Source: an uncultured Bacteroides sp. (GTDB lineage Bacteria; Bacteroidota; Bacteroidia; Cytophagales; Cyclobacteriaceae). From it: a stretch of 64,000 nt of DNA. The notes under the pieces are model-generated. The model was not told the origin of the DNA. It saw only the letters and a list, made by a program, of their open reading frames with translations, and searched no databases. The stretch covers positions 62,001-126,000 of the forward strand of contig CABHOV010000029.1 in NCBI GenBank assembly GCA_902168185.1, written 5' to 3'. Shown here piece after piece: positions 9,601 through 18,099 of the stretch (position 1 is the first letter of the stretch; the number at the start of each line of letters is the position of its first letter). The position numbers and the translations under genes are program-made.

Positions 9601-12267
9601 TCGCACCTGCGTAGTAAGATTCGCGGCAAGCTGGTTCACGTTCTCCGTTAAATCTTTCCATGTACCCGATGCACCCGGTACACTGGCCTGACCACCGAGT
9701 CGTCCTTCAACACCCACTTCACGTGCCACCGTTGTTACCTGGTCTGCAAACACCGCGAGCGTATCAATCATCTCATTGATTGTATCCGTTAACTGCGCTA
9801 ACTCTCCCAATGCGTTGATGGAAAGTTTCTGCTTCAAATTACCTTTCGCTACAGACGTTACAACTTTTGCTATACCGCGCACCTGACCCGTTAAGTTCGA
9901 TGCCATCTGGTTTACCGAGTCGGTCAAATCTTTCCATGTACCCGCTACACCTCGTACTTCGGCTTGTCCTCCAAGTTTACCTTCTGTACCTACTTCACGC
10001 GCCACACGCGTTACTTCAAATGCGAATGAGTTAAGCTGCTCCACCATCGTGTTAACAGTATTTTTCAACTCGAGCATTTCTCCGCGCACGTCCACTGTAA
10101 TTTTCTTGGACAAGTCTCCGTTCGCCACCGCAGTGGTTACACCTGCTATATTTCGAACCTGGTCAGTAAGGTTACCCGCCATCTGGTTTACAGAGTCCGT
10201 CAAATCTTTCCATGTACCAGCCACACCGGGCACGAATGCCTGTCCACCAAGTTTACCTTCTGTACCTACCTCCCGGGCTACACGCGTTACTTCCGATGCA
10301 AAACCACGAAGCTGATCCACCATGGTGTTCAGCGTTTCCTTCAACTGCAAAATTTCTCCGCGTACGTCTACCGTAATTTTCTTGGACAAGTCACCGTTCG
10401 CCACGGCCACAGCAACGTTCGCTATATTTCGGATCTGCGCTGTTAAGTTACCCGCCATCTGGTTTACAGAATCCGTCAATCCTTTCCATACACCTCCAAC
10501 ACCTTTTACCGTTGCCTGTCCGCCAAGTTTACCTTCGGAACCCACTTCACTTGCCACACGCGTTACCTCTGATGCAAACGAGTTGAGCTGATCCACCATG
10601 GTATTTATAGTGTTCTTCAACTCCAACATTTCACCCTTCACATCCACGGTAATTTTCTTCGACAAATCCCCCTTCGCCACAGCCGTTGTTACCTCTGCTA
10701 TATTTCGTACCTGGTTCGTCAGGTTATCGGCCATCTTGTTTACAGAGTCCGTTAAATCTTTCCATGTACCACCAACACCCGGTACATCTGCCTGCCCACC
10801 GAGCTGACCTTCAGAACCCACTTCACGCGCCACACGCGTTACTTCAGAACCAAAGGAGTTGAGCTGATCCACCATGGTATTTATAGTGTTCTTCAACTCG
10901 AGCATTTCTCCTCGTACATCCACCGCGATTTTTTTCGACAAGTCTCCTTTCGCCACCGCGGTTGTTACGTCTGCTATATTTCGAACCTGGTTGGTAAGGT
11001 TAGACGCCATCTGGTTTACAGAGTCCGTCAAGTCTTTCCATGTACCACCAACACCCGGCACGTTTGCCTGTCCACCAAGCTGACCTTCTGATCCCACTTC
11101 ACGCGCCACACGCGTTACTTCCGAAGAGAATGAGTTGAGCTGATCCACCATGGTATTTATAGTGTTCTTCAACTCCAACAATTCTCCTTTCGCATCCACG
11201 GTAATTTTCTTCGACAAGTCTCCCTTCGCCACAGCCGTTGTTACCCCTGCTATATTTCGCACCTGATTGGTAAGGTTACCCGCCATCTGGTTTACCGAGT
11301 CTGTCAAATCTTTCCACACACCACCAACACCACGCACCGTTGCTTGTCCTCCCAATCTACCCTCGGTACCTACTTCAAGCGCCACACGTGTTACCTCGGA
11401 AGAGAATGAGTTGAGCTGATCCACCATCGTGTTGATCGTGTTCTTCAACTCGAGCATTTCTCCTTTCACATCCACGGTAATTTTCTTCGAGAGATTACCA
11501 CGTGCTATAGCGGTTGTTACTTCCGCTACATTTCGCACCTGGTTGGTAAGATTACCGGCCATCTGGTTTACGGAGTCGGTAAGATCTTTCCATACACCAT
11601 CAACACCTTTTACTTTTGCCTGTCCACCCAGTTTACCTTCAGAACCTACCTCCCGGGCTACACGCGTTACTTCCATGGAGAACAGGTTGAGCTGCTTCAC
11701 CATGTCGTTTACTTCTTTCGCGATGCGCGCAAATTCTCCTTGCAGTACATGGCCTCCGATTTCCTGTGGCATCTCTTGTGAAAGATTTCCTTTTGCCACC
11801 GAACTGATTACGTGCGCAATTTCAATAGTAGGGTGCACGAGATCTGATATAAGTACGTTGAGTGAATTTACACCTGTACCCCAAGATCCTTTTGCATTCG
11901 GAATCTCGATACGTTGCGTGAGTTTACCTTGCTTACCGATCGTGTTACCGGCACGCATAAACTCCTGCATCATCTTTTCATTCAGAGAGATAATGTCATT
12001 CAGTGTATCACAGATTTTGCCGCTTACACCCACCTGATCGAATGGCATACGCACGGAAAAATTTCCGTTTCTGACCTCAGTCAACACACGGAGAAGCTCC
12101 CGGTTGTCCAGGATGCCCATCACTTGCTGATATTCATTTTGATCTATAGTATGGAGCGGATGAGATTTCGGAGGAGATTTCTTTTTACGGGAAACTTTCG
12201 GTCGTGAAATTACTTCCACAACATCCCCGTTCTTCGAAGAAGCTGTCGCCTTGGATTTTTTGCCCAT
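6649..12267 (-). CDS. Giant poly-HAMP hybrid histidine kinase (HAMP array-GAF-HisKA-HATPase-REC x3)
   Basis: An 1872-residue protein without signal peptide or membrane segment, hence cytoplasmic. Residues 1-45 are Lys-rich; 60-198 hold three divergent HAMP-like units; 199-934 are eight tandem 92-residue repeats, each carrying two HAMP-like modules ([16 protein letters not shown]...[12 protein letters not shown] and [12 protein letters not shown]...[14 protein letters not shown]). A GAF domain follows (about 955-1100), a coiled coil (1120-1170), HisKA with H1184 in [10 protein letters not shown], the ATPase domain (G1 DTGIGIP, G2 [10 protein letters not shown]), and three receivers at about 1500, 1622 and 1752 to the end (aspartates in [24 protein letters not shown]). 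The poly-HAMP layout is that of group III kinases such as fungal Nik1/Os-1 osmosensors. It heads an operon with the REC-kinase 29 bases downstream. Confidence 0.95.
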   Translation of the reverse strand: MGKKSKATASSKNGDVVEVISRPKVSRKKKSPPKSHPLHTIDQNEYQQVMGILDNRELLRVLTEVRNGNFSVRMPFDQVGVSGKICDTLNDIISLNEKMMQEFMRAGNTIGKQGKLTQRIEIPNAKGSWGTGVNSLNVLISDLVHPTIEIAHVISSVAKGNLSQEMPQEIGGHVLQGEFARIAKEVNDMVKQLNLFSMEVTRVAREVGSEGKLGGQAKVKGVDGVWKDLTDSVNQMAGNLTNQVRNVAEVTTAIARGNLSKKITVDVKGEMLELKNTINTMVDQLNSFSSEVTRVALEVGTEGRLGGQATVRGVGGVWKDLTDSVNQMAGNLTNQVRNIAGVTTAVAKGDLSKKITVDAKGELLELKNTINTMVDQLNSFSSEVTRVAREVGSEGQLGGQANVPGVGGTWKDLTDSVNQMASNLTNQVRNIADVTTAVAKGDLSKKIAVDVRGEMLELKNTINTMVDQLNSFGSEVTRVAREVGSEGQLGGQADVPGVGGTWKDLTDSVNKMADNLTNQVRNIAEVTTAVAKGDLSKKITVDVKGEMLELKNTINTMVDQLNSFASEVTRVASEVGSEGKLGGQATVKGVGGVWKGLTDSVNQMAGNLTAQIRNIANVAVAVANGDLSKKITVDVRGEILQLKETLNTMVDQLRGFASEVTRVAREVGTEGKLGGQAFVPGVAGTWKDLTDSVNQMAGNLTDQVRNIAGVTTAVANGDLSKKITVDVRGEMLELKNTVNTMVEQLNSFAFEVTRVAREVGTEGKLGGQAEVRGVAGTWKDLTDSVNQMASNLTGQVRGIAKVVTSVAKGNLKQKLSINALGELAQLTDTINEMIDTLAVFADQVTTVAREVGVEGRLGGQASVPGASGTWKDLTENVNQLAANLTTQVRSISEVASAVTKGDLTRTIRVDAKGELEALKDTINQMISNLRETTLRNQDQDWLKSNLAKFTQMLQGQRDLDTVSKRILSELAQVVNAHFGAFYILKQDEETSNVKLQLFASYAYKDEKSIPKEFAIGEGLVGQCAFEKEKILLTNVPQGYIKINSGLGKAKPSNLIILPVLFENDVKAVIELASLEVFNETHLDFLDQVTESIGIVLNTIEANTRTEELLTQSQSLASELKVQQGELRRTNDELQDKALLLVKQKEEVEAKNKEVEEARRSLEEKAEQLTLTSKYKSEFLANMSHELRTPLNSLLILAQQLYENAEGNLNEKQIRYAKTIHSCGDDLIQLINDILDLSKIESGFISTNISPVPLGEIASFVETTFKPISEARNLKFRIEMDATLPHSMETDLQRLNQILKNLLSNAFKFTEKGEVSLKIYDAPRNWKPGNQNLDHAKKVIAFSISDTGIGIPQEKQMIIFEAFQQAEGSTSRKYGGTGLGLSISRGLAELLGGTIELESTLGRGSTFTLFLPVDSVPNIATRETSKNIKAIEQLQLSDNDGNIDSLLSTLRVTKDGVENRSGNMEIVSEMINETGDDRTHIQPNDKVVLVVEDDYRFGKIIIDKAHEFGLKGIIATNYLEVFDFINRFSPVALTLDVKLPATSGWKVLDLLRNDLNYRHIPIHVISGEENKALALKRGARSFLLKPLDNTMLDDLFKDIASYNQRETKRILVIEDNEIDSSQIAKIIQDNTLQVFIAPTGAEALELIKSEDPDCIILDYTLPDISGADLVSKITHAKKKLTPVIVYSAKDFTKIELNQINQNSNALILKSATSIEQLLEETISHLHINHKDLSREKRRIIENIRNKEDILSGRNILVVDDDVRNLFALTTVFERYNINVVTAESGKDAIQILNDDPKIEMVLMDIMMPEMDGYETTQKIRREHKNSSLPIIAVTAKAMKGDRQKCIEAGASDYITKPVKVDQLLSLMRLWFCK
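9466..11673 (-). repeat. Eight tandem 276-bp coding repeats (HAMP array)
   Basis: Within the poly-HAMP kinase gene, codons 199-934 form eight units of exactly 92 codons without any insertion or deletion between units. Similarity is visible at DNA level as well: the same antisense string (CATGGTATTTATAGTGTTCT) recurs at 276-base spacing around 10598, 10874 and 11150. Units 1-6 are closest to each other; units 7 and 8 are more divergent, as if the array grew from the N-terminal side. Such an array could change copy number by recombination. Confidence 0.93.
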
Positions 12268-12421
12268 GAGGTAGAAAATTTAGATTAACAATTTACTAGA
12301 GAAAAACTGACAAATAAATGCGTATAGACATTTAATAGTGCATTTTTTAAAAAATAATCTTTGAGCGGTTATTTCCTGCGGAATTAGTTCTACAACGGTC
12401 GATGAAAATGTATATTAAAAA

Positions 12422-12450
12422 AGTATGCCAGAGAATTTCCCTGGCATACT
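12422..12450 (-). terminator. Intrinsic terminator of the DJ-1/PfpI gene
   Basis: A perfect 10-bp inverted repeat AGTATGCCAG/CTGGCATACT with a 9-base loop. On the minus strand the stem is followed by a run of six T (the A run at 12417-12422 on the plus strand), placed about 35 bases after the PfpI stop codon. Confidence 0.75.
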
Positions 12451-12483
12451 ATATATAGCATTCATGTTTGTATTATATAGCAA

Positions 12484-13038
12484 TTAGTCTTGGTGAACAC
12501 CTTCCGCTATCTCTTCAACCATTTTTCTGCAAAACGCAGGAAGATCTTTTGGGCTTCGGCTGGTCACTAATCCATTATCGACAACCACCTCTTTGTCTGA
12601 CCAGGTTACGCCTGCATTAATCAAGTCAGTTTTAATAGAAGGATAGGAGGTCATCTTGCGACCTTCCAGTAAACCCGTTTCAACTAAAGTCCATGGCCCA
12701 TGACAGATAGCAGCAATAGGTTTATGCTCCTGTAAAAAATCAGTTACAAAACTTACAACACTTTTATTTACACGCAGCTGATCAGGATTAATGACTCCAC
12801 CGGGAAGTACGAGTGCATCATATTCCTGTGCACTGACTTCATCTATTGTTTTATTAACATCATATTCTGGACCCCAGTTTTTTTCCGCCCATGATTTTAT
12901 CTTGCCTTTTTGAAGTGAGACAACTTCAACAGTAGCACCTGCTTCCTTCAACGCTTTGATCGGCTCTGTGAATTCGGATTCTTCAAAGCCATGTGTTGCC
13001 AATACGGCAACTTTTTTCTCCGCCAATCTTGCTTCCAT
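12484..13038 (-). CDS. DJ-1/PfpI (ThiJ superfamily) type 1 glutamine-amidotransferase-like protein
   Basis: A 184-residue cytoplasmic protein. The core motif PIAAICHGPWTLVE places the nucleophile cysteine (C112) at the elbow typical of PfpI/YhbO proteins, with an early glutamate in GFEESEF and the ligand loop LVLPGGVINPD. Members act as deglycases, chaperones or glyoxalase-like enzymes against carbonyl and oxidative stress; the superfamily was first named ThiJ after a supposed link with thiamine, which is now doubted. It is the only gene downstream of the minus-strand TPP riboswitch (13232-13330), with about 190 bases between aptamer and start. A separate candidate -7 box lies 23 bases upstream, so it may have two routes of expression. 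Confidence 0.9.
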   Translation of the reverse strand: MEARLAEKKVAVLATHGFEESEFTEPIKALKEAGATVEVVSLQKGKIKSWAEKNWGPEYDVNKTIDEVSAQEYDALVLPGGVINPDQLRVNKSVVSFVTDFLQEHKPIAAICHGPWTLVETGLLEGRKMTSYPSIKTDLINAGVTWSDKEVVVDNGLVTSRSPKDLPAFCRKMVEEIAEGVHQD

Positions 13039-13061
13039 GTTTTAAGTTGATTTAGGATTTA

Positions 13062-13069
13062 CAAAAATA
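13062..13069 (-). promoter_or_regulatory. Candidate -7 box TATTTTTG for the DJ-1/PfpI gene
   Basis: On the minus strand TATTTTTG matches TAnnTTTG exactly, 23 bases before the ATG. I see no TTTG at the expected -33 position. If active, it would make the gene independent of the upstream riboswitch terminator. Confidence 0.35.
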
Positions 13070-13185
13070 TTTTTAATGTGCCGGACATCCGTCCAGAGAA
13101 GCACATGAGTTAAAGGGCAAAAAATTATGCCTCTTCAGATCCTATATATAGGGACGAACATCAATAAATATCTGATTAAACACCA

Positions 13186-13220
13186 AAAAGAAAGGCTGTC
13201 TTTTTGCAAAGGCAGCCTTT
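13186..13220 (-). terminator. Riboswitch expression platform: intrinsic terminator
   Basis: Ten-base arms (13211-13220 and 13191-13200, AAAGGCTGCC with GACAGCCTTT, one wobble) enclose an A/T-rich loop and run into five T (13186-13190) when read on the minus strand. It begins 11 bases after the TPP aptamer, the normal place for a terminator that stops transcription when thiamine pyrophosphate is bound. The stem could also act weakly on the plus strand. Confidence 0.8.
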
Positions 13221-13231
13221 GTATCTTTCGC

Positions 13232-13330
13232 TTCGTTTACCTACGCCAGCATTACCTGGATCAGGCAGAGGGAATAATTTCTCAGCCGTATACATTTTAC
13301 AACCTATTAAATTAGGCACTCCCAACGAAA
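13232..13330 (-). promoter_or_regulatory. TPP (thiamine pyrophosphate) riboswitch aptamer, THI element
   Basis: Read on the minus strand the order of conserved blocks is that of the TPP riboswitch: P1 strand TTTCGTT, then GGGAGTGCC (13323-13315), the pyrimidine-sensor box GGCTGAGA (13287-13280), then CCTGATCC-GGTAATGC and TGGCGTAG (13265-13241), and the closing P1 strand AACGAAG. The two P1 strands pair with one wobble. This is a highly specific set of motifs; TPP riboswitches normally sit before thiamine synthesis or uptake genes. Here no thi gene follows; the next minus-strand gene is the DJ-1/PfpI protein at 13038. Confidence 0.92.
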
Positions 13331-13551
13331 TGAAAGACACGATCGTAATTTAAAACGTTATGCCTGCAAGCAGATCGATCATATTTATATTAAAAGGATA
13401 TACACCGATTGCGAGCACCATTGTTGGGGTTGGACAAAGTTTTCTACAAACAAATGGGTAACATTTTTACGAACTAAGCGTAAAGCATGTAGATGAAGGG
13501 TAAAGCGGCTGGCATGATATTTTAGTAGACCTTTCGCTAATCCTCTTAAAT
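13331..13551. other. Intergenic stretch upstream of riboswitch and Ku-like gene
   Basis: No reading frame worth calling. It should hold the minus-strand promoter for the riboswitch transcript and the plus-strand promoter for the Ku-like gene at 13552; I could not pick out exact consensus boxes for either. Confidence 0.4.
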
Positions 13552-14031
13552 ATGCATACACGCTGGACAGGGATTCTGGAATTTGACTTGGTAAATATTC
13601 CTTTTAAAATTGGTACCAGTACGTTCCGGTCAGGATTGGATTCCCCCGATCTTGTGAATGGTAATGTAATCAGAATAGAAGATTTTTTTCCGAAGGAACA
13701 TATGATCCTGTCAAAGGATGATTCTACCTTCTTGTTCGAACCGAAGGGTGATGGTATACATGCCTTCAACTTATTCTCCGATGGCCTCATTCGGAACAAC
13801 AAGGTGGCCTTTGGAGTTTTTAACTCTAACGATACGAACTATAGATGTTGGCTCTATGCTGCCGATAATGCTGTGTGGTTTCAGCTTGGAAGCGAAGTTA
13901 CCGAGAGCGATCCATTGGACCGCGGAATGACTTCTAACCGTCATGAGAGTATAGATGCAGTTTTGAAGAAGACATTCAGTTTTAAAAAAGTAAAAGAGAT
14001 CTTTTCAGGTCAGAGAATCCGGTTCTTTTAG
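13552..14031 (+). CDS. Shortened Ku-like protein (Ku paralogue with internal and C-terminal losses)
   Basis: A 159-residue protein. Its first 24 residues (RWTGILEFDLVNIPFKIGTST) align with the start of the full Ku at 14238 (IWTGAIGFGLVNIPVKLYSAT), and residues 39-110 (IRIEDFF, LFEPKGDGIHAFNLF, NNKVAFGVF, AADNAVWFQL) align in register with Ku residues 88-160 (IEITDFV, YLEPERSGARAYSLL, GKAAVGSFV, AKDKAIILNRI). About 50 residues of the beta-barrel between them are absent, and the C-terminal dimer arm and basic tail of Ku are replaced by about 45 unrelated residues. It is a single open frame with a normal start and stop, so it is not an obvious pseudogene. It precedes Ku and LigD on the same strand but a terminator lies between. 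A role as Ku partner or decoy is inference. Confidence 0.65.
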   Translation: MHTRWTGILEFDLVNIPFKIGTSTFRSGLDSPDLVNGNVIRIEDFFPKEHMILSKDDSTFLFEPKGDGIHAFNLFSDGLIRNNKVAFGVFNSNDTNYRCWLYAADNAVWFQLGSEVTESDPLDRGMTSNRHESIDAVLKKTFSFKKVKEIFSGQRIRFF

Positions 14032-14055
14032 GCATCCGTCCTAATACAGATATAG

Positions 14056-14133
14056 GCCTCATCCCATCCCCCTCTACGGAGAAGGACTTCGGTCCTCTCC
14101 GGAAAGAGAGGACTTGGAATGAGGCTTTTTTTT
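14056..14133 (+). terminator. Long hairpin terminator between Ku-like gene and Ku
   Basis: A long imperfect palindrome starts with GCCTCAT (14056-14062) and ends with ATGAGGC (14119-14125) followed by eight T. Inside it are nested complementary stretches (GGACTTCGGTCC and CTCTCC/GGAAAGAG). The text resembles dispersed palindromic elements common between genes in many bacterial genomes, here placed as a terminator. Confidence 0.75.
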
Positions 14134-14237
14134 GCTGGCACATTATTTATCTGTTTAATATCGTAGAGTCCCTGCGTCAGGCGTGTTTGTTCTCGCCTCG
14201 TAACAGGTCTTTTAATATAACTATAAATTACAAGCAC

Positions 14238-14999
14238 ATGAAAGCGATCTGGACAGGAGCCATTGGTTTTGGGTTGGTAAATATACCCGTGAAATTATAT
14301 AGTGCCACGCAGCAAAGTGAGCTTGATCTCGATCTTCTTGATAAAAAAGATCACGCGAATATAAAGTTTCAGCGTGTGAATGGAGAAACCGGTGAAGTAG
14401 TGAACTGGTCAAATATAGTGAAGGGGTATAAATACAAGGGCGAATATGTAATTCTGGAGGACAAGGACTTTGAACGCGCCAGTCCCAAAAAAAGTAAAAT
14501 GATCGAGATCACTGATTTTGTAAAAGAAGATGAGGTTGATCCTATATATTATGAAACGCCTTATTACCTGGAACCCGAGCGTTCGGGTGCGCGTGCTTAT
14601 AGCCTGCTATATGAAGCATTGGAGAAAAGCGGTAAAGCCGCTGTGGGAAGTTTCGTGCTTAGAAGTCGTGAGCACCTCTGCGTGTTACGCGCAAAAGACA
14701 AAGCAATTATCCTAAACAGGATTCGCTTCGCCGAGGAGATCCGTGATCTCTCTGAATTAAAACTTCCTTCATCTAAACCTAAGCCGGCAGAGTTGAAGAT
14801 GGCGCTTTCGCTGATTGATCAGTTAACCGGTTCGTTTAAAATCGATAAGTTCAAGGATACATATTCAGAAGAACTGCAAAAGTTAATAAAGGCAAAAGCA
14901 ACGGGTAAGAAAACAGTATATCCGAAAATGAAAGTAACGCATCGGAAATCAAAAGACCTGATGTCGCAATTGAAGGCAAGTCTTAAAAAAGCATCCTGA
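14238..14999 (+). CDS. ku: Ku, DNA double-strand-break end-binding protein
   Basis: A 253-residue bacterial Ku. The opening MKAIWTGAIGFGLVNIPVKL, the central EPERSGARAYSLL and AAVGSFVLRSREHLCVL, and the Lys-rich C-terminal tail are all typical. Ku forms a homodimeric ring on broken DNA ends and recruits LigD for non-homologous end joining. The start at 14238 was chosen because the family begins at MKAIW; an upstream in-frame ATG at 14187 would add 17 residues without family support. Its stop TGA overlaps the LigD start ATG by one base (TGATG), so the two proteins are translationally coupled. Confidence 0.96.
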   Translation: MKAIWTGAIGFGLVNIPVKLYSATQQSELDLDLLDKKDHANIKFQRVNGETGEVVNWSNIVKGYKYKGEYVILEDKDFERASPKKSKMIEITDFVKEDEVDPIYYETPYYLEPERSGARAYSLLYEALEKSGKAAVGSFVLRSREHLCVLRAKDKAIILNRIRFAEEIRDLSELKLPSSKPKPAELKMALSLIDQLTGSFKIDKFKDTYSEELQKLIKAKATGKKTVYPKMKVTHRKSKDLMSQLKASLKKAS

Positions 15000-17599
15000 T
15001 GAGTTTAACCACCTATACCCGGAAGCGCGATTTTAAACGCACACCAGAACCAGTCGGTAAAAAAAAGGCTTCCGCTTCATCACTGTCTTTTGTTATACAA
15101 CGTCATGATGCTTCACGTCTTCATTATGATTTTCGTCTGGAGGTAAATGGTGTTTTAAAAAGCTGGGCTATACCCAAAGGACCGTCTTTAAACCCGAAAG
15201 ATAAACGTCTCGCGGTGATGGTTGAAGATCATCCTCTTGCCTATGGAAAATTTCAAGGTGAAATACCAGAGGGAAATTACGGTGCAGGAACCGTGGAGAT
15301 TTGGGACAGCGGCATATATGAGCCTGAGAATGTAGACGACCCTTCAGACTATCAGCAAGAGATTAGCAAAGAACTGAAGAATGGTTCTTTGAAATTTGTA
15401 CTGCACGGCAAAAAACTTAAAGGTTCGTTTGCACTGGTGCAATTAAAAAATGGTGATGGTAAAAATTGGCTATTGATAAAACACAGAGATGAATTTGCAA
15501 CCGATGAATATGATATAGAAAGTATACGCGCAAATAAAAAAACAGCTACGCAGAAAAAAGAAACGAAAAGTGAGGCAAAGGCGAAAACTACAGCAGCACC
15601 GGTACGTTCTGTTCGTTCTTCGAATGCAAAGTTAGAGAAATATATAACGCCCATGATGGCGCATACGCGTGAAGATTCATTCGATGATCCAGATTGGATC
15701 TATGAGATTAAATGGGATGGTTATCGCGCCATTGCAGAAGTCAATAAGAAAGAGATTAAATTCTACTCCCGCAATGGTTTATCGTTTGATAGACTATATC
15801 CGGCAGTAGTAGATGCATTGTCTCAAATAAAGGACGATGTTGTGCTGGATGGTGAAGTAGTCGTGCTGGATAAAAATGATAAGCCAAGTTTTCAGAAGCT
15901 GCAACAGTATGGAGAGAACCGTTCGCTTCCGCTGCTATACTATGTCTTTGATTGTTTGTCGTATAAAGGAAAAGATCTTACAAATCTTCCTCTCGTAGAA
16001 AGAAAAAAGATTGCAGAGAAAGTCGTCCCGAAAAGTAATGTGCTGAAATATTCAGATCACGTAGCGGGAGATGGTATAGCATTCTTTTCAAATGCTGTGG
16101 CCATGGGACTGGAGGGAATTATAGCGAAACGTGCGGACAGCAAGTACTATATCGGACGCAGAAGTTATGATTGGCTAAAGATCAAAAATCACAATACACA
16201 GGAAGCTGTAATTGCTGGCTATACCGAACCTCGTAAAAGCCGAAAATACTTTGGCGCGCTTGTGTTGGGCATGTACGAGAAAGGTAAACTCAAATATATA
16301 GGGCACACGGGTACGGGGTTCACAGAAAAGATATTGAAGGATGTATATACCAAGTTGCAATCTTCCATTCGCGAGAAATCTCCATTCGATTCCAAAGTCC
16401 CTATCAACGCACCGGTAACGTGGGTTGATCCGGTTCATGTATGCGAAATAAAATTCACAGAAGTAACAGATGAAGGAATTCTGCGACACCCTGTTTTTAT
16501 GGGACTTCGCATTGATAAGAGCGCTAAAGAAGTGGATCACCTGGATGTGAAGGTTCCTGAAAAAAATAAATCAACTGATAAAACTGTGAAGACTTCGAAA
16601 GCAAAAAAAGCGGCTCCAGCTAAAAGTAGTTCTGCGAAATCCAATACTACAAAAGCTGTAGTGAAGCGCGGCAAAGATACTTCAGATGAGTATAATAAAG
16701 TTGTAAAGGTAGAAAAGCATGAATTGAAGTTTACGCACCTTGACAAGATATACTGGCCGGACGAGGGCATCACAAAAGGAGAGGTGATCGATTACTATAA
16801 TAGTGTCTCCAAATACATTCTTCCGTATCTCAAAGACAGGCCGCAATCTCTGAAGAGAAATCCCAACGGCATTACGGATAAAGGATTTTTTCATAAGGAT
16901 GCAGGAGATGCTGCTCCGGATTGGGTGGAGAGTATCGAACTATATTCCGATAGTGCTCAGAAAGATATTGACTATATTCTTTGTAATAACAAGGCAACGC
17001 TCTTGTACCTGAACAACCTGGGATGCATCGAGATTAATCCCTGGAATTCACGAACAAAAAACCTCGATCGTCCGGATTACCTGGTGATGGATATAGACCC
17101 TTCTGACAAGAGTACATTTGAGGAAGTAATCGATACGGCACAAGCTATAAAAGAGGTATTGGATAAGGCAGGGGCCAGCGCATTTTGCAAAACTTCCGGT
17201 GCATCGGGTTTACATATATATGTTCCGCTTGGCGCTAAATATGATTATGATCAGGCACGTTCGTTTGCTGAGATTGTAGCTTCGTTTACGGAAGAGAAAT
17301 TGCCGAAGATCACAACGATGGAACGGTCGCTTAATAAACGCAAGGACAGAATATACCTTGATTATCTTCAAAACAAGCGTGGTCAAACCCTTGCATCGGT
17401 GTATAGCCTGCGGCCTGTTCCCGGTGCCACTATATCTACGCCGCTTGAATGGAAAGAGGTAAAACATGGTCTTTCTCCCTCACAATTCACCATGAAGACA
17501 TTACCAAAACGATTGGAGAAAAAAGGCGATCTCTTCAAAGGTGTATTACTGAAAGGTATCGATATGGAGAAATGTCTCAAGCGCCTTGGTGGCGGGTAG
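14999..17599 (+). CDS. ligD: LigD, multifunctional NHEJ DNA ligase (PE-LIG-POL)
   Basis: An 866-residue protein with three domains. Residues 1-165 are the 3'-phosphoesterase (FVIQRHDASRLHYDFRLE, with GPSLNP and EIPEGNYGAGTVEIWD). Residues about 215-530 are the ATP-dependent ligase with catalytic lysine K238 in YEIKWDGYR, plus DGEVVVLD and EGIIAKRADS. After a Lys/Ala/Ser-rich linker (about 530-575) comes the primase-polymerase domain (THLDKIYWPDEGITKGEV, metal-binding aspartates in YLVMDIDPSD). This PE-LIG-POL order is that of Pseudomonas LigD, not the POL-PE-LIG order of mycobacteria. It trims, fills and seals breaks held by Ku, its coupled upstream neighbour. Confidence 0.96.
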   Translation: MSLTTYTRKRDFKRTPEPVGKKKASASSLSFVIQRHDASRLHYDFRLEVNGVLKSWAIPKGPSLNPKDKRLAVMVEDHPLAYGKFQGEIPEGNYGAGTVEIWDSGIYEPENVDDPSDYQQEISKELKNGSLKFVLHGKKLKGSFALVQLKNGDGKNWLLIKHRDEFATDEYDIESIRANKKTATQKKETKSEAKAKTTAAPVRSVRSSNAKLEKYITPMMAHTREDSFDDPDWIYEIKWDGYRAIAEVNKKEIKFYSRNGLSFDRLYPAVVDALSQIKDDVVLDGEVVVLDKNDKPSFQKLQQYGENRSLPLLYYVFDCLSYKGKDLTNLPLVERKKIAEKVVPKSNVLKYSDHVAGDGIAFFSNAVAMGLEGIIAKRADSKYYIGRRSYDWLKIKNHNTQEAVIAGYTEPRKSRKYFGALVLGMYEKGKLKYIGHTGTGFTEKILKDVYTKLQSSIREKSPFDSKVPINAPVTWVDPVHVCEIKFTEVTDEGILRHPVFMGLRIDKSAKEVDHLDVKVPEKNKSTDKTVKTSKAKKAAPAKSSSAKSNTTKAVVKRGKDTSDEYNKVVKVEKHELKFTHLDKIYWPDEGITKGEVIDYYNSVSKYILPYLKDRPQSLKRNPNGITDKGFFHKDAGDAAPDWVESIELYSDSAQKDIDYILCNNKATLLYLNNLGCIEINPWNSRTKNLDRPDYLVMDIDPSDKSTFEEVIDTAQAIKEVLDKAGASAFCKTSGASGLHIYVPLGAKYDYDQARSFAEIVASFTEEKLPKITTMERSLNKRKDRIYLDYLQNKRGQTLASVYSLRPVPGATISTPLEWKEVKHGLSPSQFTMKTLPKRLEKKGDLFKGVLLKGIDMEKCLKRLGGG

Positions 17600-17628
17600 G
17601 GTGCTCGTTGTAGGGTATCATTCAAGTG

Positions 17629-18093
17629 TTAATTACTTAAGATCTCTGCCAGTAATTGGATGGTTGCCCATACTCCCAATCCGAAGAAGATGTGTGCAGT
17701 AAGAATGGAGATTATATACGACTTTAATGGAACTGCAGGCGGGTTGGGATGAATAGCAAAGAATAGCCGCCAAACACCAATACCAACTACTCCACTTATA
17801 AATCCATATACGGCACAAGTTATTAGGTCTGGTGAGCCGATTCCTCTTGACCACAGCCAATGGTATATCAGTGAAAATATTATCCCTACCAGGTAGTGTC
17901 CAATTATACCCGTTGCAATAGCGAAATTACTTTCTGACAACCCTTTGTCAGGCGTTGTCTGGAAGGTGAGCATCGTTCCCAGTATCTTTACTACCTTCAG
18001 ACGTTTTTGTGTAATGTAAGATAGTATATAGATGAAGGCGGTCATAACAGCCGTTCCGCCTATACCTGCTGCAATGGCGATCCAGATATTCAT
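17629..18093 (-). CDS. Four-helix membrane protein of unknown function
   Basis: A 154-residue protein with about four hydrophobic segments (residues 3-25, 62-82, 88-110 and 124-150), Gly-rich in the first (IAAGIGGTAVMTAFIYIL). I do not recognise the family. It begins six bases after the stop of the Nei/Fpg-like glycosylase on the same strand, so the two form an operon. Convergent with LigD, 29 bases away. No catalytic motif is visible. Confidence 0.7.
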   Translation of the reverse strand: MNIWIAIAAGIGGTAVMTAFIYILSYITQKRLKVVKILGTMLTFQTTPDKGLSESNFAIATGIIGHYLVGIIFSLIYHWLWSRGIGSPDLITCAVYGFISGVVGIGVWRLFFAIHPNPPAVPLKSYIISILTAHIFFGLGVWATIQLLAEILSN

Positions 18094-18099
18094 ACGTAT

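Noticed and set aside
9466-11673. Regular repeats suggesting a CRISPR or satellite array
   Set aside because: The unit is 276 bp, keeps frame, and codes HAMP domains; there are no short repeats with unique spacers.
9500-12037. Series of plus-strand frames at regular 276-bp spacing that look like a repeated small protein family
   Set aside because: They are antisense shadows of the HAMP repeats in the minus-strand kinase; their spacing and similarity come from that array.
13127-13315. 62-codon plus-strand frame
   Set aside because: It is antisense to the TPP aptamer and its terminator, which explain the conservation there.
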